Shown here: in pieces, positions 50,185-61,338 of the stretch
Layout: every line of letters begins with the position of its first letter
Numbering within the stretch: position 1 is the first letter of the stretch
Notes under the pieces: model-generated
The model's database searches: none
Seen by the model: only the letters and a program-made list of their open reading frames with translations
Told to the model about the DNA's origin: nothing
Position numbers and translations under genes: made by a program
NCBI GenBank assembly: GCA_963556495.2
Contig: OY747712.1
Location: forward strand, 28,431,735 to 28,495,734
Origin: Valencia hispanica
Taxonomy: Eukaryota; Chordata; Actinopteri; Cyprinodontiformes; Valenciidae
Reading direction: 5' to 3'
DNA: 64,000 bases

Positions 50185-50502
50185 ATGGAAGGGAATTTTC
50201 AGAGCGCCCAGCATTTTTTCAGCTGGCTTTGGAGCTTCGCTGTGGACAAACACCAACAGGGAGTCCACAACACCGTCTGTTTGGTCGTCCTGCTGACGCT
50301 TCCCCTGCTAGTCTTCCTCACCACTGTGGTGGTGTGCTGCCATTGTTGCTGCTGTTGCCATGAAAATGGTTGCTGCTGTTGTGGAGGCTCTTCGAGGTCA
50401 GCAATGAAAAAGAAAAAGAATTCAACCAACAACGAGGACTTGTGGATATCTGTAAAGACTGGCCCTACGACACCTGATCGGGTCACAATGGGAATGGTGT
50501 GA
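50185..50502 (+). CDS. KIAA0040 homologue, small single-pass membrane protein
   Basis: 105 codons, ATG in context CGTTATGG, stop TGA. Residues 1-22 form a hydrophilic/aromatic N-terminus. KHQQGVHNTVCLVV then continues into one membrane segment (about 29-50, LVVLLTLPLLVFLTTVVV). A cysteine cluster CCHCCCCCHENGCCCC follows (about 51-66), likely palmitoylated or metal-binding, then a lysine run KKKK and a conserved NNEDLWIS before the tail. Human KIAA0040, as I recall it, has the same order: HQEGIYNTICL, membrane segment, CCHCC, lysine-rich run, DEEDLWIS, about 99 residues. The membrane segment, CCHCC and EDLWIS matches together with its place behind tnr make orthology very likely. Molecular function is unknown in all species I know of. 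The whole CDS sits in one exon, as in mammals. Confidence 0.85.
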   Translation: MEGNFQSAQHFFSWLWSFAVDKHQQGVHNTVCLVVLLTLPLLVFLTTVVVCCHCCCCCHENGCCCCGGSSRSAMKKKKNSTNNEDLWISVKTGPTTPDRVTMGMV

Positions 50503-51232
50503 GCTCTAAGTTTTAAGCTCCATGATCCTGGGCCAGTTCACGCAGTGGTGCTGATCAATAGTTGAAAAGATGCAAGATAAGGATATTGTTCAAGTCAAAG
50601 AACTTTGCAATGTAGTGGGCATATGGCTGAGACAAGCCTAGTTTTGTATATAAATACTTGCTATTTTGTATTCACATTATGTTGTGAGTGTGGGTTTTAT
50701 GACAGTGTTTACAAAATGTTTATGGTTTTCTTTTGTGTGTGGTACATAAAAGAAGAAATACACAGGCTGAAAGATATATCTAAATGCAAATGTTTTTGTG
50801 TGAAGTGTGTGTATGGCATGTGTGTGTGTAAGGTAGAGAGGTGTAGAGTTATTGAGAGCACCTTGTTCTTGGAGCTCCCATGTGAAATTCAATACATCCA
50901 TATTTGGGAGAGGGAGCAAAGGAAAGGTCTGCTTAGTGTTCAAACAGCTGCGTTAGTGCCTACTTTTCAGGTTGCCAACTTTAACAGCAGCAATATCTAA
51001 AAAGGGCCTTCATTTTTGTTTAATGCAGTTTAGTATTTTTCATAAAAGATACCTATGTCCACACCTTGGATTCTGGAAGTGGTTCCTGCATTAAAGGTAG
51101 ATTAGGAATAAAGGCAAAAAATAATTAAACAAAAGCAAGAAAACAAAATCATATTTTCTTAGAAACCACCTACAGTATGCAGTGTGTTTAGTTTAATTGC
51201 CCTCTTTAGATTTAAAGCCCTGGAAAAATAAA
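50503..51232 (+). other. Probable 3' UTR of the KIAA0040 homologue
   Basis: AT-rich and non-coding, with an AATAAA at about 51226-51231. A 131-codon open frame (50605-51000) lies wholly inside it and shows no domain or signal. Confidence 0.4.
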
Positions 51233-54200
51233 ATGTAATTTCAAGCTAACATGTCAAGATAAAGAAAAATAATTATTCATCAATTTGTTTCTTTTGATCG
51301 ATTTTCAGTGCACTGCAACTTAAGATAACACTTTATCAAATTCAAGACATTGCTCCAATGTAGAAAAAATAGATTTTTATTAGCTTTCTATCAGATTCAT
51401 GCCACTATACATATAAAACAGTTGCCATTGCATAGAAAGCCTCACAGAAGCACTTTGGAGATTAGACAGAGGATTATGGAGATTTAAAAAAAGAACAATT
51501 TAGGAACTAGACATTGGGACCACAGTTATTTATATAAATTATGTATACATAGAATTGGATAATAGTTTTATTAAAATTGTAAAACAGTCTATTGTTTACT
51601 ATTTACTTCACTTTTGGCAGAGTTCTCTCAACTACTGTTAAACGAACAGATCCTACATTGATGCACCCATAAATGGATAGTCAAGCATTTTTTGAGTTTT
51701 TTAAATCATCACACAAAATATCAGAGATCGAGCAAAACCGTATGTAGATTTGAATTGCATCAGGGTTACCCTTTTTAATTTTAACATAGACAAACTACAT
51801 TTAAAGTGTTTGTAATTGCCTTTTACAGAGAACATGATACTTCTATATGATCACTCAATATAAAGACATTTTTCTCCTTTTTACATTTTAGCTAATTTGC
51901 TTGTATATCCTTGTTAAGAACATGGAATAACCTAATCCAAATAAGATAATTGATTTGCCAAAATACATTAAGATTACATGCCTAACATAAAAAAAATTAA
52001 CTTTCAAAAATGATCATGCAAAACAGTTGGGGCTCGCATGTGAAGAGCTATGTTATATGAGTATGCTGGGTGATCTCTTGGCTTAATATTGCTCCACTGT
52101 CTGGTTCTTCTCAGAACCCTTACATAAATAATACCTCCAAACAAAACAAACCATAATTAATTTTAACTGGGAGGCAAACATGTTAATTTATTTACTATGT
52201 AAGTCTTTAATTATTTAAAGCCTTCAAAGTTATAAAGTAAACAGGTTTGACGAGTGATTAATGTTAATTTAATTGTGTTACATTTCTGGAATATTTACAG
52301 ACAATAGAAACTTTACTGAAATAATATCAGATTTGGCTACAAATGTTCTTTCTTCAATTCAAGGACTTCCTCAAAGCCTTTTAAGCAGAAATCTGTGTGC
52401 AGCATCATGATCTTTATGCATTAGCTTACTCCAATACTAAATTGATCTACTTGCTCAAGTGCTGCTGGGAAAACCAGCCTGGCTCCTCTCGTTATGGCTC
52501 AGATATACTTATCCCATGTGGAGAACAGGGCTGTCTTCTCTGCTTAATTTTTGCTGTATACAAAGATTCTGTAAAATTAAAGCCATAGTATGAATGTATA
52601 ATATCCAGCAAAATATTGCCATCAGAATAAAAAAAAAATGTTAACGAGACATCAAAAGTAACGTCAAATATTTGCATAAGGTGTCTGTAGTTTATGTTTA
52701 TCTGAGAAAATTTACTTGCAGTTTGCAGAGTCTGTTTGCATTTTCCTTACTGTGGAAGACTTTTTGAGGCAGATTATTGTTGATCACAGACACGCTATTA
52801 CTCTATTTCCAGTCTTTGTGCAGCAGGGCCATGCAGAAACCTTTAGGGGCTCACAACAACACAACTTATACTACACCATCCTGAATAACAATAACCAATA
52901 TTCATCAAGAACTTCATAGGGATTTGCAACATAATAAATCAAGGTCATCAGATAAGGACCATGCAAAGCAAAAGTAGACTATGTTTTTATCTGATGGGGA
53001 ACAATGTTGCTGTTGAGACACTGCTGCTGGGCTGTGTTGATCTGAGACTGTAGACATTGAAAAGACCACATGAGAGCTGGTAGCTGTTTAAAAGTGTTAT
53101 AAAATACATTATGAAATAATTAAATATGCTGCTGTGTCTAACAGACAGCTTTAAAGATCAAAACAACTGAGAGGGGCTAACTCTTCTATAGCAGTTTAGC
53201 TCCTCTGAGAGATTTAGATTTGTAAGGTGGAGAGATCAAATAAATGTATGACATCTTAAGCACACAGCCATTTAAGTTCATATAAAAAAATATGTGTTTA
53301 TTTATTAGGATATGAAGAGATTTTTTATTTGATAGATCCATTTCAAGTTTTATTAAAACTTTCACATGTTTAATTATCAATTTTTGGACATTTTGATTTA
53401 TTGAATTGTGGCACATCTGGCTTTCCATACCGCTGCGGTCCAAATTGTTCATACACCATTTTTAGGCTATTGTTTAAATATCAATTTTAGATGTGAGCTG
53501 CAAAGGCTATGGGCCCAACCTTCCTTTAGCAGCTGAGATTCTACAGCAGTAACTTCATTTCATTTACGGCCGCTCACCTCCAGCCCAGATCCGGTGGGCT
53601 GTGGCGAGGACACGCTTGGTAACGTTAGGTGAAAGGAACAGAGGTAACTGAAGCCTTATTTTTTTTATCTCCCAGCCTGTAGTGCACCGAACAGTTTGTG
53701 CAGCCTAATAAACTGAAAGTCAAAACTTTTCTCTGCAGCCAAACCACTTCTGTGTTCGGGGAATGGCGGAAGGGGGATCTGAAACCACGACTGCAAGGAC
53801 GATAAGGTAAGAAATATTGATAAAAAAGATTCATGCAACTTTAAAATAAGGACTATATTTTCCTTCACAAACAGATATATTTTGAAAAAAATATTCTTGG
53901 CGATAAATTGATAGTTGGAGGGCTCAGTTCTGAGCCCCCGCTCTACAATGGGCTAGAGACAAATGTCAGCGGCCATGCTTGTTAGTAAAAAGACAGGTAA
54001 TGTTATGTGGCGCAGTTGTAGAGTGAACCTACAGCATGCTCATTTCACTTCGACAGTTAACATGTACAGGTATATAGTATTCTAGTACTCCTGTGTAGTA
54101 TAGTGTATATCCTACTTACCGCAGCCTCAATCGCAAAGCCAAGATGCTCAGGACGTGGAGAGGCATGTCAAGGGTGACCATTGATTATGGACATCATGTG

Positions 54201-54287
54201 ACTGATGGCAGCCAGATAATTTTATTTATCTAAATTGTTATTTATAGTTAAATGTTACTATTGACTGTTGATGGGCACAAGCCTCCA
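51233..54287. other. Intergenic; one exon-like segment at about 53560-53810
   Basis: No gene is recognised. 53560-53810 is markedly more GC-rich, with an ATGGCGGAAGGGGGATCTGA start at 53763 (MAEGGSETTTARTIR) followed by a good donor (ATAAG|GTAAGA at about 53807). It may be a transposon-derived first exon or an old element end. Confidence 0.35.
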
Positions 54288-54300
54288 CACACACACACAC

Positions 54301-54359
<59 letters not shown>
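54288..54359. repeat. (CA)n microsatellite
   Basis: About 36 CA units with one CG interruption at about 54305. Confidence 0.97.
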
Positions 54360-54361
<2 letters not shown>

Positions 54362-54522
54362 TTAAGTTATTCATATAACAATTTTTAAGATATAGAGCAG
54401 TAGTCACACAAAACTAAAAACTCCTGGTGCCAGTAGATTACTTAACAGTTCTGTCAGAATATTTGCATAAAAATAAACTATATGTGTGGTTTTGAATGAT
54501 ATAGTTTTTTGCTGCAAGCAGT

Positions 54523-54791
54523 ACACTGCAAAAACAGCACTGCTTGAAATAAGCCAAATATTCTTAAAAAGGGTCAAATTTTCTTGTTTTGAGCAAAAAA
54601 ATCTGCCAATGGGGTGAGCAAAAATTGCTTGGTTAGAATTCTTAAAACTGGCAAAGAAATCTTAGAATAAGCTTAATTTTATTGTGCAAAACTTGCTTGT
54701 TAAGAAATTATTTTCTCTTTAGACAAGAAATATGAAAACATTTCCAGAAGCAAGGCTGTTTTACTTTCTTGAAAATCCTTTTTTGGAGTGT
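54523..54791. mobile_element. MITE-like element with ACACTGCAAAAA ends
   Basis: The left end ACACTGCAAAAA and reversed right end ACACTCCAAAAA form a 12-bp inverted repeat with one mismatch around 269 bp of AT-rich, non-coding DNA. Ends of this type are common in fish non-autonomous elements. No clear target duplication is seen, so the superfamily is not assigned. Confidence 0.6.
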
Positions 54792-56147
54792 AATTGAACT
54801 GCTCTTTTGAACAAATTGGGCCTGTTTCTTGGATTTTGCCTTGGAATCAGAACAAGATATTTGCTTTTGTCACAACGAAAAAAACCTGAAAACCCCTTAA
54901 ACATGTTTAATATTTAATTCTCTGTACCCCGTCCGTCCATCCGAAAATAAACATTTCTCAGTTAAAATCAGGGCTTTTCTCTTCAGTTAAGACTAAACAC
55001 ATGCAATGATTAAAGTATAGAAGACTAATGTTTCTGTATTGTTCTACTGCCTTTGCATAATGAAAAAATAAAATTTCTGCCTCGGATGTTTTAGATGAGG
55101 AGACTGATTCTTATAATTTTGGAATAACTACTTTTAAAGCTTGTTTTGTCCTAAAGCATAACCAAACATCAAAGCAACATAAAACACATAAGAATCACCT
55201 TATTGGCACAAGAGGAAAATGTCCTTCCTTCAAGCCTCTGCTGCTTAATCCTGTTGTCCTCATAAAGATCAGATTACATATCCTGCTTTTTTGATTCCGG
55301 AGTATTTATTGACCTGTATGGCAAAAGAGTTAATGATTCCAATATAAGTTGTATCATGGATAAGATGATAAGATCAGTGTCAACTTGAGAGTCTTAATCC
55401 TTTTGTCAATAATAAAAAAAACCTTAGCCTTGTCAATTTTATGTCTTCAGTTGAAAATATATTTAAGAAACAACTAAACAGGTAATATGCTGCAAAGAGT
55501 TTATGCAATTGCAAAAAGGTCCTGGAAAGCAGTCATCGTCAACAATTATCTCACAATTTGATTTAAGTAATTAAACTCAGAACATGTGTATTTTCTGAGC
55601 TTGCCATGTTGTCACCCAAACAAGGAGACATATGCAGGGTCAAACTAAATAATAATGTCATTTTGTATTAAAAGAAGGTATCTCTGCACATCTTCCAGGA
55701 AAGAGCTGAATCAGGAGCTTCACCACTGAAGAACATCAAACTCCAGAATAGGGCAGGAATCATTTTTGGCTTTTATTGTGCATACTTTAGATAGACTGAT
55801 ATTTCACCATTAAAAGTAAACACAGCAATAAGGCATGGAGATTTATAAACAACCTGAAACAGATAAACGAAAATAATTGGTGACAGGATTCAATCACATT
55901 ACGAGTCTTTTGGTCGTACCAAAGAAGGATGGGGCTCGTCACAGTAGGTGCATTTCAGTCAGTCAGATGGCAGATCATCTGGGGAGGTGCTATTGACAAG
56001 GTTGTGTGGGAGGAGCTTTTTTGTACCAAAAGAAAAGCAAAGCAATTGGAGAGAAATTCGTCTGGCTAGTTAGATTGATCTGACTTTATTATGCCCTGAT
56101 AACCCCTGACAACTCTGATGTGCAATACTAAAATATAAGCCAATTGT
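54792..56147. other. Intergenic non-coding, nothing recognised
   Basis: AT-rich, without a coding frame over 60 codons or recognisable repeat ends. Confidence 0.5.
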
Positions 56148-56655
56148 TGTGATCCCCGGGTGTTTGGCTTTTGTTAGTGATTTTCCTTATTTAGTTCTAT
56201 TTTCATGTTTTGCTATTCTTAGTCTTTCTTGTGATTTCTGTACTTTCTGGTTTCCCCGTAGTTTTGTATTTAGTTAGTTTCTTGAGATTCTTCTAGTTTC
56301 CCAGTTTTCTGTCTCCCAGCCATTTCACCTCCTGTCCCAGCTAATCACTTCCACCTGCTCACTCCCCCTCAGCTGCAACCGCTTCCCTTAATTGGTCCTG
56401 CGCCTTCTCTGCTTCACTCTTCACTCTCCTCCCTCAGTATAAATATGGTCCTCTTTCAGTCACAACGTGCTGGTTCGTCCGTCTTTCTTCCCCGCCTGAT
56501 TCCTGCCTTCCTTGTTGCCCGTCTGGTTCCTGTGTTTCCCTGTTGCTGCCTGTACCCTCCCGAGTTTCTGTAAGTTCCGTGTGGTTTTTCATTAAATCAT
56601 TTTTTTGTATTTACTCTGCTGCTTTTGGGTCCAGTTTAAACTACAAAACATGACA
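56148..56655 (+). repeat. 5' LTR of element 2
   Basis: About 508 bp. A clear TATAAATA is at 56438-56445, the inferred R start GCTGGTTCGT at 56469-56478 lies 31 bp on, and ATTAAA at 56591-56596 may be the polyadenylation signal. The end CATGACA resembles the CGTGACA end of element 1. Confidence 0.8.
56438..56478 (+). promoter_or_regulatory. TATA box and inferred start of R, element 2
   Basis: TATAAATA is 31 bp before GCTGGTTCGT, whose exact reverse complement is the primer site at 56658-56667. The spacing fits RNA polymerase II initiation at about 56469. Confidence 0.65.
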
Positions 56656-56657
56656 GA

Positions 56658-56667
56658 ACGAACCAGC
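56658..56667 (+). other. Self-complementary primer-binding site of element 2
   Basis: ACGAACCAGC, two bases (GA) after the LTR end, pairs over 10 nt with 56469-56478. It has the same GA spacer as element 1, with unrelated pairing sequence. Confidence 0.65.
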
Positions 56668-57008
56668 CAGTCTTTGGACCCAGCAGAAGCTCGCTGTCTG
56701 CCCATGTTGCGCCTGTATTTAAGGCAGCATTTGGACCAAATGGCCACTCTCTCCCCGCCTTGGGTCCGGATCGGGGCTGCAGAGGAACTGTTGGCTTTGC
56801 TAAGGCCCTGGTCGCCATTACTGGCCGAGCTGGGGTTGACTGCATTTTGGGAGGAGGCGGAGTGGAACAAACTGGCAATATTTGCTGGCCAGTTGGGGAG
56901 GCCTCGACCCCAGGTGCAGCCCCCTAGTTTCGGCCCGGCCTTGACAGTCTGCCAGCTCTCGGGCGGTGTCCCAGAGGACACGCCTCTGATCCCAGGCTCC
57001 GCAGGGGT

Positions 57009-57362
57009 GTTTCGGAGGACACGCCCCTGGTTCCTGTCTCCGCCGGGGGTGTCCAGAGGGACACGCCTCGGGTTCCTGACTCCGCCGAGGGAGTCCAGAG
57101 GGACACGCCTCGGGTTCCTGACTCCGCCGAGGGAGTCCAGAGGGACACGCCTCGGGTTCCTGACTCCGCCGAGGGAGTCCAGAGGGACACGCCTCGGGTT
57201 CCTGACTCCGCCGAGGGAGTCCAGAGGGACACGCCTCGGGTTCCTGACTCCGCCGAGGGTGTCCAGAGGGACACGCCTCGGGCTCCAGACTCCGCCAGGG
57301 GTGTCTGGGAGAACACGCCTCGGACTCTTGGCTCCGCCCTGGGTGTCCAGAGGGACACGGCC
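57009..57362 (+). repeat. 42-bp minisatellite of element 2
   Basis: About eight units starting GTCCAGAGGGACACGCCTCG. The first two and last two are diverged, the middle five nearly identical. Confidence 0.9.
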
Positions 57363-57429
57363 ATGAGTCTAGCGCCACGTCGTGGGTCTTCAGCGCCACG
57401 TCGTGGGTCCTCCACACCGTCCTCTCGTA

Positions 57430-57952
57430 GGCCCCCGCGCCACAAGGTCCTGCTCCGCAGCCGGCCCCCGCGCCACAAGGTCCTGCTCCGCAGCCGGCCC
57501 CCGCGCCACAAGGTCCTGCTCCGGTGCCGGCCCCCGCGCCACAAGGTCCTGCTCCGGTGCCGGCCCCCGCGCCACAAGGTCCTGCTCCGGTGCCGGCCCC
57601 CGCGCCACAAGGTCCTGCTCCGGTGCCGGCCCCCGCGCCACAAGGTCCTGCTCCGGTGCCGGCCCCCGCGCCACAAGGTCCTGCTCCGGTGCCGGCCCCC
57701 GCGCCACAAGGTCCTGCTCCGGTGCCGGCCCCCGCGCCACAATGTTCTGCTCCGGTGCCGGCCACCGCGCCACAATGTTCTGCTCCGGTGCCGGCCACCG
57801 CGCCACAAGGTCCTGCTCCGGTGCCGGCCACCGCGCCACAAGGTGTTCTGCTCCGGTGCCGGCCCCCGCGCCACAATGTTCTGCTCCGGTGCCGGCCCCC
57901 GCGCCACAATGTTCTGCTCCGGTGCCGGCCACCGCGCCACAATGTTCTGCTC
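57430..57952 (+). repeat. 33-bp minisatellite of element 2
   Basis: About fifteen units of GCCGGCCCCCGCGCCACAAG and a 13-base remainder. Variants (CAATGTTCTG for CAAGGTCCTG, CACC for CCCC) cluster at the right end, and one unit has 3 extra bases with a shifted frame near 57840. Confidence 0.92.
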
Positions 57953-57954
57953 CG

Positions 57955-58085
57955 GCCTCCTCGTCGCCGGCCTCCTCGTCGCCGGCCTCTTCCTCGCCGC
58001 CCGCTTCCTCGCCGCCCGCTTCCTCGCCGCCCGCTTCCTCGCCGCCCGCTTCCTCGCCGCCCGCTTCCTCGCCGCCCGCTTCCTC
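57955..58085 (+). repeat. 15-bp minisatellite of element 2
   Basis: About six to seven units of GCTTCCTCGCCGCCC, preceded by variants with GTCG in place of GCCG. Confidence 0.9.
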
Positions 58086-58278
58086 GTCGCCTGGTTTTTC
58101 ATCTCCGTCTTCTGGTTCCTCGTCGTCGCAGGCCTCCACCCACCCTGGATGGGTGTGTTTTTGTTTTGGACTCTGGCCCTCCTTCCGAGGCCCCCTCCGC
58201 CCACCCTGGTTGGGTTCGGTTTGTTTTTGTTGGACTTCTAGGGGCGTCTGGTATCCGCCCTTGAGGGGGAGGTTGTGT

Positions 58279-58543
58279 TGTGATCCCCGGGTGTTTGGCT
58301 TTTGTTAGTGATTTTCCTTATTTAGTTCTATTTTCATGTTTTATTATTCTTAGTCTTTCTTGTGATTTCTGTACTTTCTGGTTTCCCCGTAGTCTTGTAT
58401 TTAGTTAGTTTCTTAAGATTCTTCTAGTTTCCCAGTTTTCTGTCTCCCAGCCATTTCACCTCCTGTCCCAGCTAATCACTTCCACCTGCTCACGCCCCCT
58501 CAGCTGGAACCGCTTCCCTTAATTGGTCCTGCTCCTTCTCTGC
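58279..58543 (+). repeat. Truncated 3' LTR of element 2
   Basis: Matches 56148-56412 with few differences and then ends abruptly in unrelated DNA. It lacks the TATA box, R and U5. Confidence 0.85.
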
Positions 58544-59092
58544 ATGACACCAATGAGAATCACTTACTGGTTGATACACTACCTGGGGAGTCTGCAGATG
58601 TATCTATTTTATAGTTTTAAGAAACATTTTTTGTCTTGGTACTCAATCAACCCAGTTGGGTTTATTTTAGTCATTTAATCTCAGTGTGCGTCTCCACTGT
58701 AACTGATGGATCTGAATGGCATCATGCATATGACTCTGCAGGCCCTTTTTTAAACCTGTGTGAGACAAAGTTGTGTACTTGTGCTGGTAAAGTCCTCTCT
58801 TCCTTGGTGTAACAAAAATACTTAACCATGTCTCCAGTGATTGTTGAAGACCTGTTTCAAGTTTTTCAATAAAAGAACTGACTCTTATGATGTTGAGACA
58901 TTCATCTGTTTAAGGCTTGCGTAATAAAAGCCAAAAATTGAAAAGTTAGTTCCAGCTTTTTTCGGTATCCTCAGTCTTTGTTCTGTTGAACTTTTAAATA
59001 AAAGTAATTATGACGAAAAGTAAAATACGTGTTTGAAGTTGTACTGCTAATGCATGATTTTAAATCTGAAAGTTACAAAAAATAGATCCTGC
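58544..59092. other. Intergenic non-coding, nothing recognised
   Basis: AT-rich, with no gene or repeat ends. Confidence 0.5.
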
Positions 59093-59662
59093 ATTAGGCA
59101 AGGCAACGCAATTTTATTTGTATAGCACACTTTCAACAGCAGGGTAATTCAAGGTGCTTTACGTGATTTGGTGATTTAAAAAAAAACACATAAAAGAAAC
59201 ACACATTACACATGATACACAATAAAGCAAGAGAAAGATCAAAAAGAGCATGAACACATTTCATACATATGACATCAAGCAGTTACTCGAAGGCAATTCT
59301 AAACAGCTGGGTTTTTAGTCTCGATTTAAAGCAGTTCAGAGTTTCAGCAGCTCTACACTCATGAAGTCTGTTCCAGATAAGGGGAGCATAAAAACTGAAA
59401 GCTGCTTCTCCATGTTTAGTTCTGAGTCTAGGGATGTTTAGTAGGCTAGAGTTGGAGGACCTGAGTGGTCTTGGTGGTTGGTCCCGTGACAACAGGTCTT
59501 CAACATATTTTGGTGCTAAGCCATGTAATGATTTATAAACTAGTAGAAGTATTTTGAAGTTTATTCTCTGAGCTACAGGGAGCCAGTGTAAGGACTTTAG
59601 AACTGGGGTGATGTGCTCTACTTTCCTGGTTCTAGTGAGGACGCGAGCGGCAGCGTTCTGGG

Positions 59663-60154
59663 TCAGCTGCAGCTGTCTGACTTTTTAGGCAGACCTGTGA
59701 AGATGCTGTGGCAGTAAGCAATCCGACTAAAGATAAACGCATGGATGAGTTTGTCTAGGTCGTGTTGCAAAATCAGTCCTTTAATCCTAGAGATGTTCTT
59801 CAGGTGATAGAAGGCTGAACTTGTTATTGCCTTTATGTGACCCTGGAGGTTCAGGTCTGAGTCCATTACTACACCTAGGTTTCGAGCCTCATCAGTAGTT
59901 TCTAGCTGTATTAATTGAAGCTGTGTGCTGACTCTTGATCGTTCCTCCTTGGGTCCAAAAATAATCACTTCAGTTTTGTTTCTATTCAGCTTGAGAAAGT
60001 TATGGCACATCCATCCATTTATTTGGTCAATGCATTGATTTAGGGTTTGAATGGGTTCAGAGTCACCTGGTGACATTGTAATGTAGAGCTGATAGAGTCC
60101 GTGCATTATTAATGTTTCTGTTAATGATTTCAGAAAAGAACGATTCCCTAGCAT
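59663..60154 (-). pseudogene. L2-type RT thumb/C-terminal part after deletion, copy 3
   Basis: 163 codons. After the deletion point it reads [40 protein letters not shown] and on to [18 protein letters not shown]. The beginning of this frame, before QLYIT, is read-through of linker DNA in the wrong frame. Confidence 0.65.
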
Positions 60155-60198
60155 CTTTTATAGTTAGCTGATATCTATTCAGTCTCTCTTTGTAGATC

Positions 60199-61335
60199 TT
60201 ACAGTGAACCTGGAGTCGAGTTTTCCGCCATTTTCTCTCGGCTCTTCGACACTCTTTTTTCACTACGTACCAGTGGATTACTTGTCCACTGAGACTTTTT
60301 TCTACCTGAGACTACTTTCACTTTAGTTGGAGCAATGGAATCCATGATGTCTGAGGTTTTCGGAAGGAAATTATCTACCAACTTATTTACTGAGTTTGAG
60401 TTGGGAGATGAGGGGGATGTGGTGGAAGGGTAAATACGTTTAAAGGTTTCTACTGAACTGTCCCCTAGAAAACGCTTTTTTATAGTGGTCTTATTGTGGC
60501 TGGATAATTTAGCAGAGATGGTACTTTCAAAGAAAATACAGAAATGGTCAGATAACGCAATATTAATTACAGAGGTGTTGGAAATATTCAAACCTTTGCT
60601 GATAATTAAGTCCAGAGTGTGTCCTTTATTGTGTGTTGGTGGTTTGACATGCTGGATCAGGCCGAAGTTGTGGAGAGTATCATCTAATGTTTTTGCTTGT
60701 CTATCTTGGGGGTTGTCGGTATGGATGTTGAAGTCCCCCAAAATGATTAGTTGGTCATGGTCGATACATATTACAGAAAGAAGGTCATTGAAATCATTAT
60801 AGAAGTTAGAGTTAAGTTTTGGTGGTTCATATAAACTTAGAAATAAAGCTTTATTAGGCTCATTTATCTGGGTGGCTAGGTATTCAAAAGAATCCAACGT
60901 GCCCAGAGTTACCTTTTCAAAGTTCATTGAGTTGTGAAAGATGGTGGCTACACCTCCACCTCGTCTGTGTTTTCTGTTCTCGCTTAAGAAATTGTAATTT
61001 GGAGGACTAGATTCTATTAAGGCAGTTGTTTCGTTATTTTCATCTAGCCAAGTTTCTGATAAAAAAAGGCCATGTAAATTATGCCCAGTGATGAAGTCAT
61101 TGATAAGAAAAGACTTCCCGGATAGAGATCTAATGTTTAATAAAGCTAACTTAAGTATTGTGATGATGGGCAGCTGAACCATCTGACAGTTTATCAATTT
61201 GAGATTTTGTTTAATATGAGAGCGTGTGGTTAACGGCTTATGTTTCCTGCTGCTGATAATCATTGATATAGCCTCAGGGGTGCCGGGCAAATTCTGGGAG
61301 ACGGTAGGGGTGGATTTATTGCCCGGTTCCCTCAA
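60199..61335 (-). pseudogene. L2-type ORF2 N-terminal part: intact AP-like endonuclease
   Basis: 378 codons open. Endonuclease landmarks appear in order: LNIRSLSGKSFLINDFITGH, LFLSETWLDENNE (catalytic Glu), YNFLSENRKHRRGGGVATIF, LIILGDFNIHTDN (catalytic Asp and Asn), THNKGHTLDLIISKGLNISN and ALSDHFCIFFES (final Asp-His). This enzyme nicks the insertion site and so starts target-primed reverse transcription. All catalytic residues seem present, so the domain could fold and act even though the RT is deleted downstream. Confidence 0.75.
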
Positions 61336-61338
61336 ATA

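Larger units (their letters stand above)
56650..58308 (+). pseudogene. Gag-like ORF with tandem-repeat body, frameshifted
   Basis: The first ATG (56650) overlaps the LTR end. Residues 1-100 (MTERTSQSLDPAEARCLPML onward) include LSPPWVRIGAAEELLALLRP and LTAFWEEAEWNKL, which align with the N-terminal domain of element 1. In this frame GVPEDTPLIPGSAG follows; then a one-base change near 57010 moves the repeat VQRDTPRVPDSAEG (14 residues, about seven copies) into the next frame, and the original frame stops at TGA 57364-57366. The next block (33-bp units) reads PAPAPQGPAPV in one frame and a 15-bp block reads ASSPP in another. No single frame is open throughout, so this copy is probably inactive. 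No enzyme motif or zinc knuckle is seen. Confidence 0.5.
56148..58543 (+). mobile_element. Second small self-priming LTR retrotransposon, 3' LTR truncated (element 2)
   Basis: The 5' LTR (56148-56655) starts TGTGATCCCCGGGTG and ends CATGACA. The same start recurs at 58279, and the copy runs collinearly for about 265 bp to 58543, where it breaks off before the TATA box. The interior has a self-complementary primer site, a repeat-rich ORF and a purine-rich tract, and no pol. The 3' interior (TCCACCCACCCTGG, then GGCGTCTGGTATCCGCCC) matches the corresponding part of element 1 (4475-4560), so the two are related although their LTRs are not alike. Right-side loss removes any target duplication. 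Confidence 0.8.

Noticed and set aside
50605..51000. 131-codon frame downstream of the KIAA0040 homologue
   Set aside because: Low-complexity Cys/Val-rich translation of a GT-rich 3' UTR; no domain, and better explained as UTR.
56818..58204. Very long minus-strand open frames (up to 426 codons) across element 2
   Set aside because: They are shadows of GC-rich tandem repeats with unit lengths divisible by three; stops are absent in most frames of such arrays. No start context, domain or 3' signal supports them.
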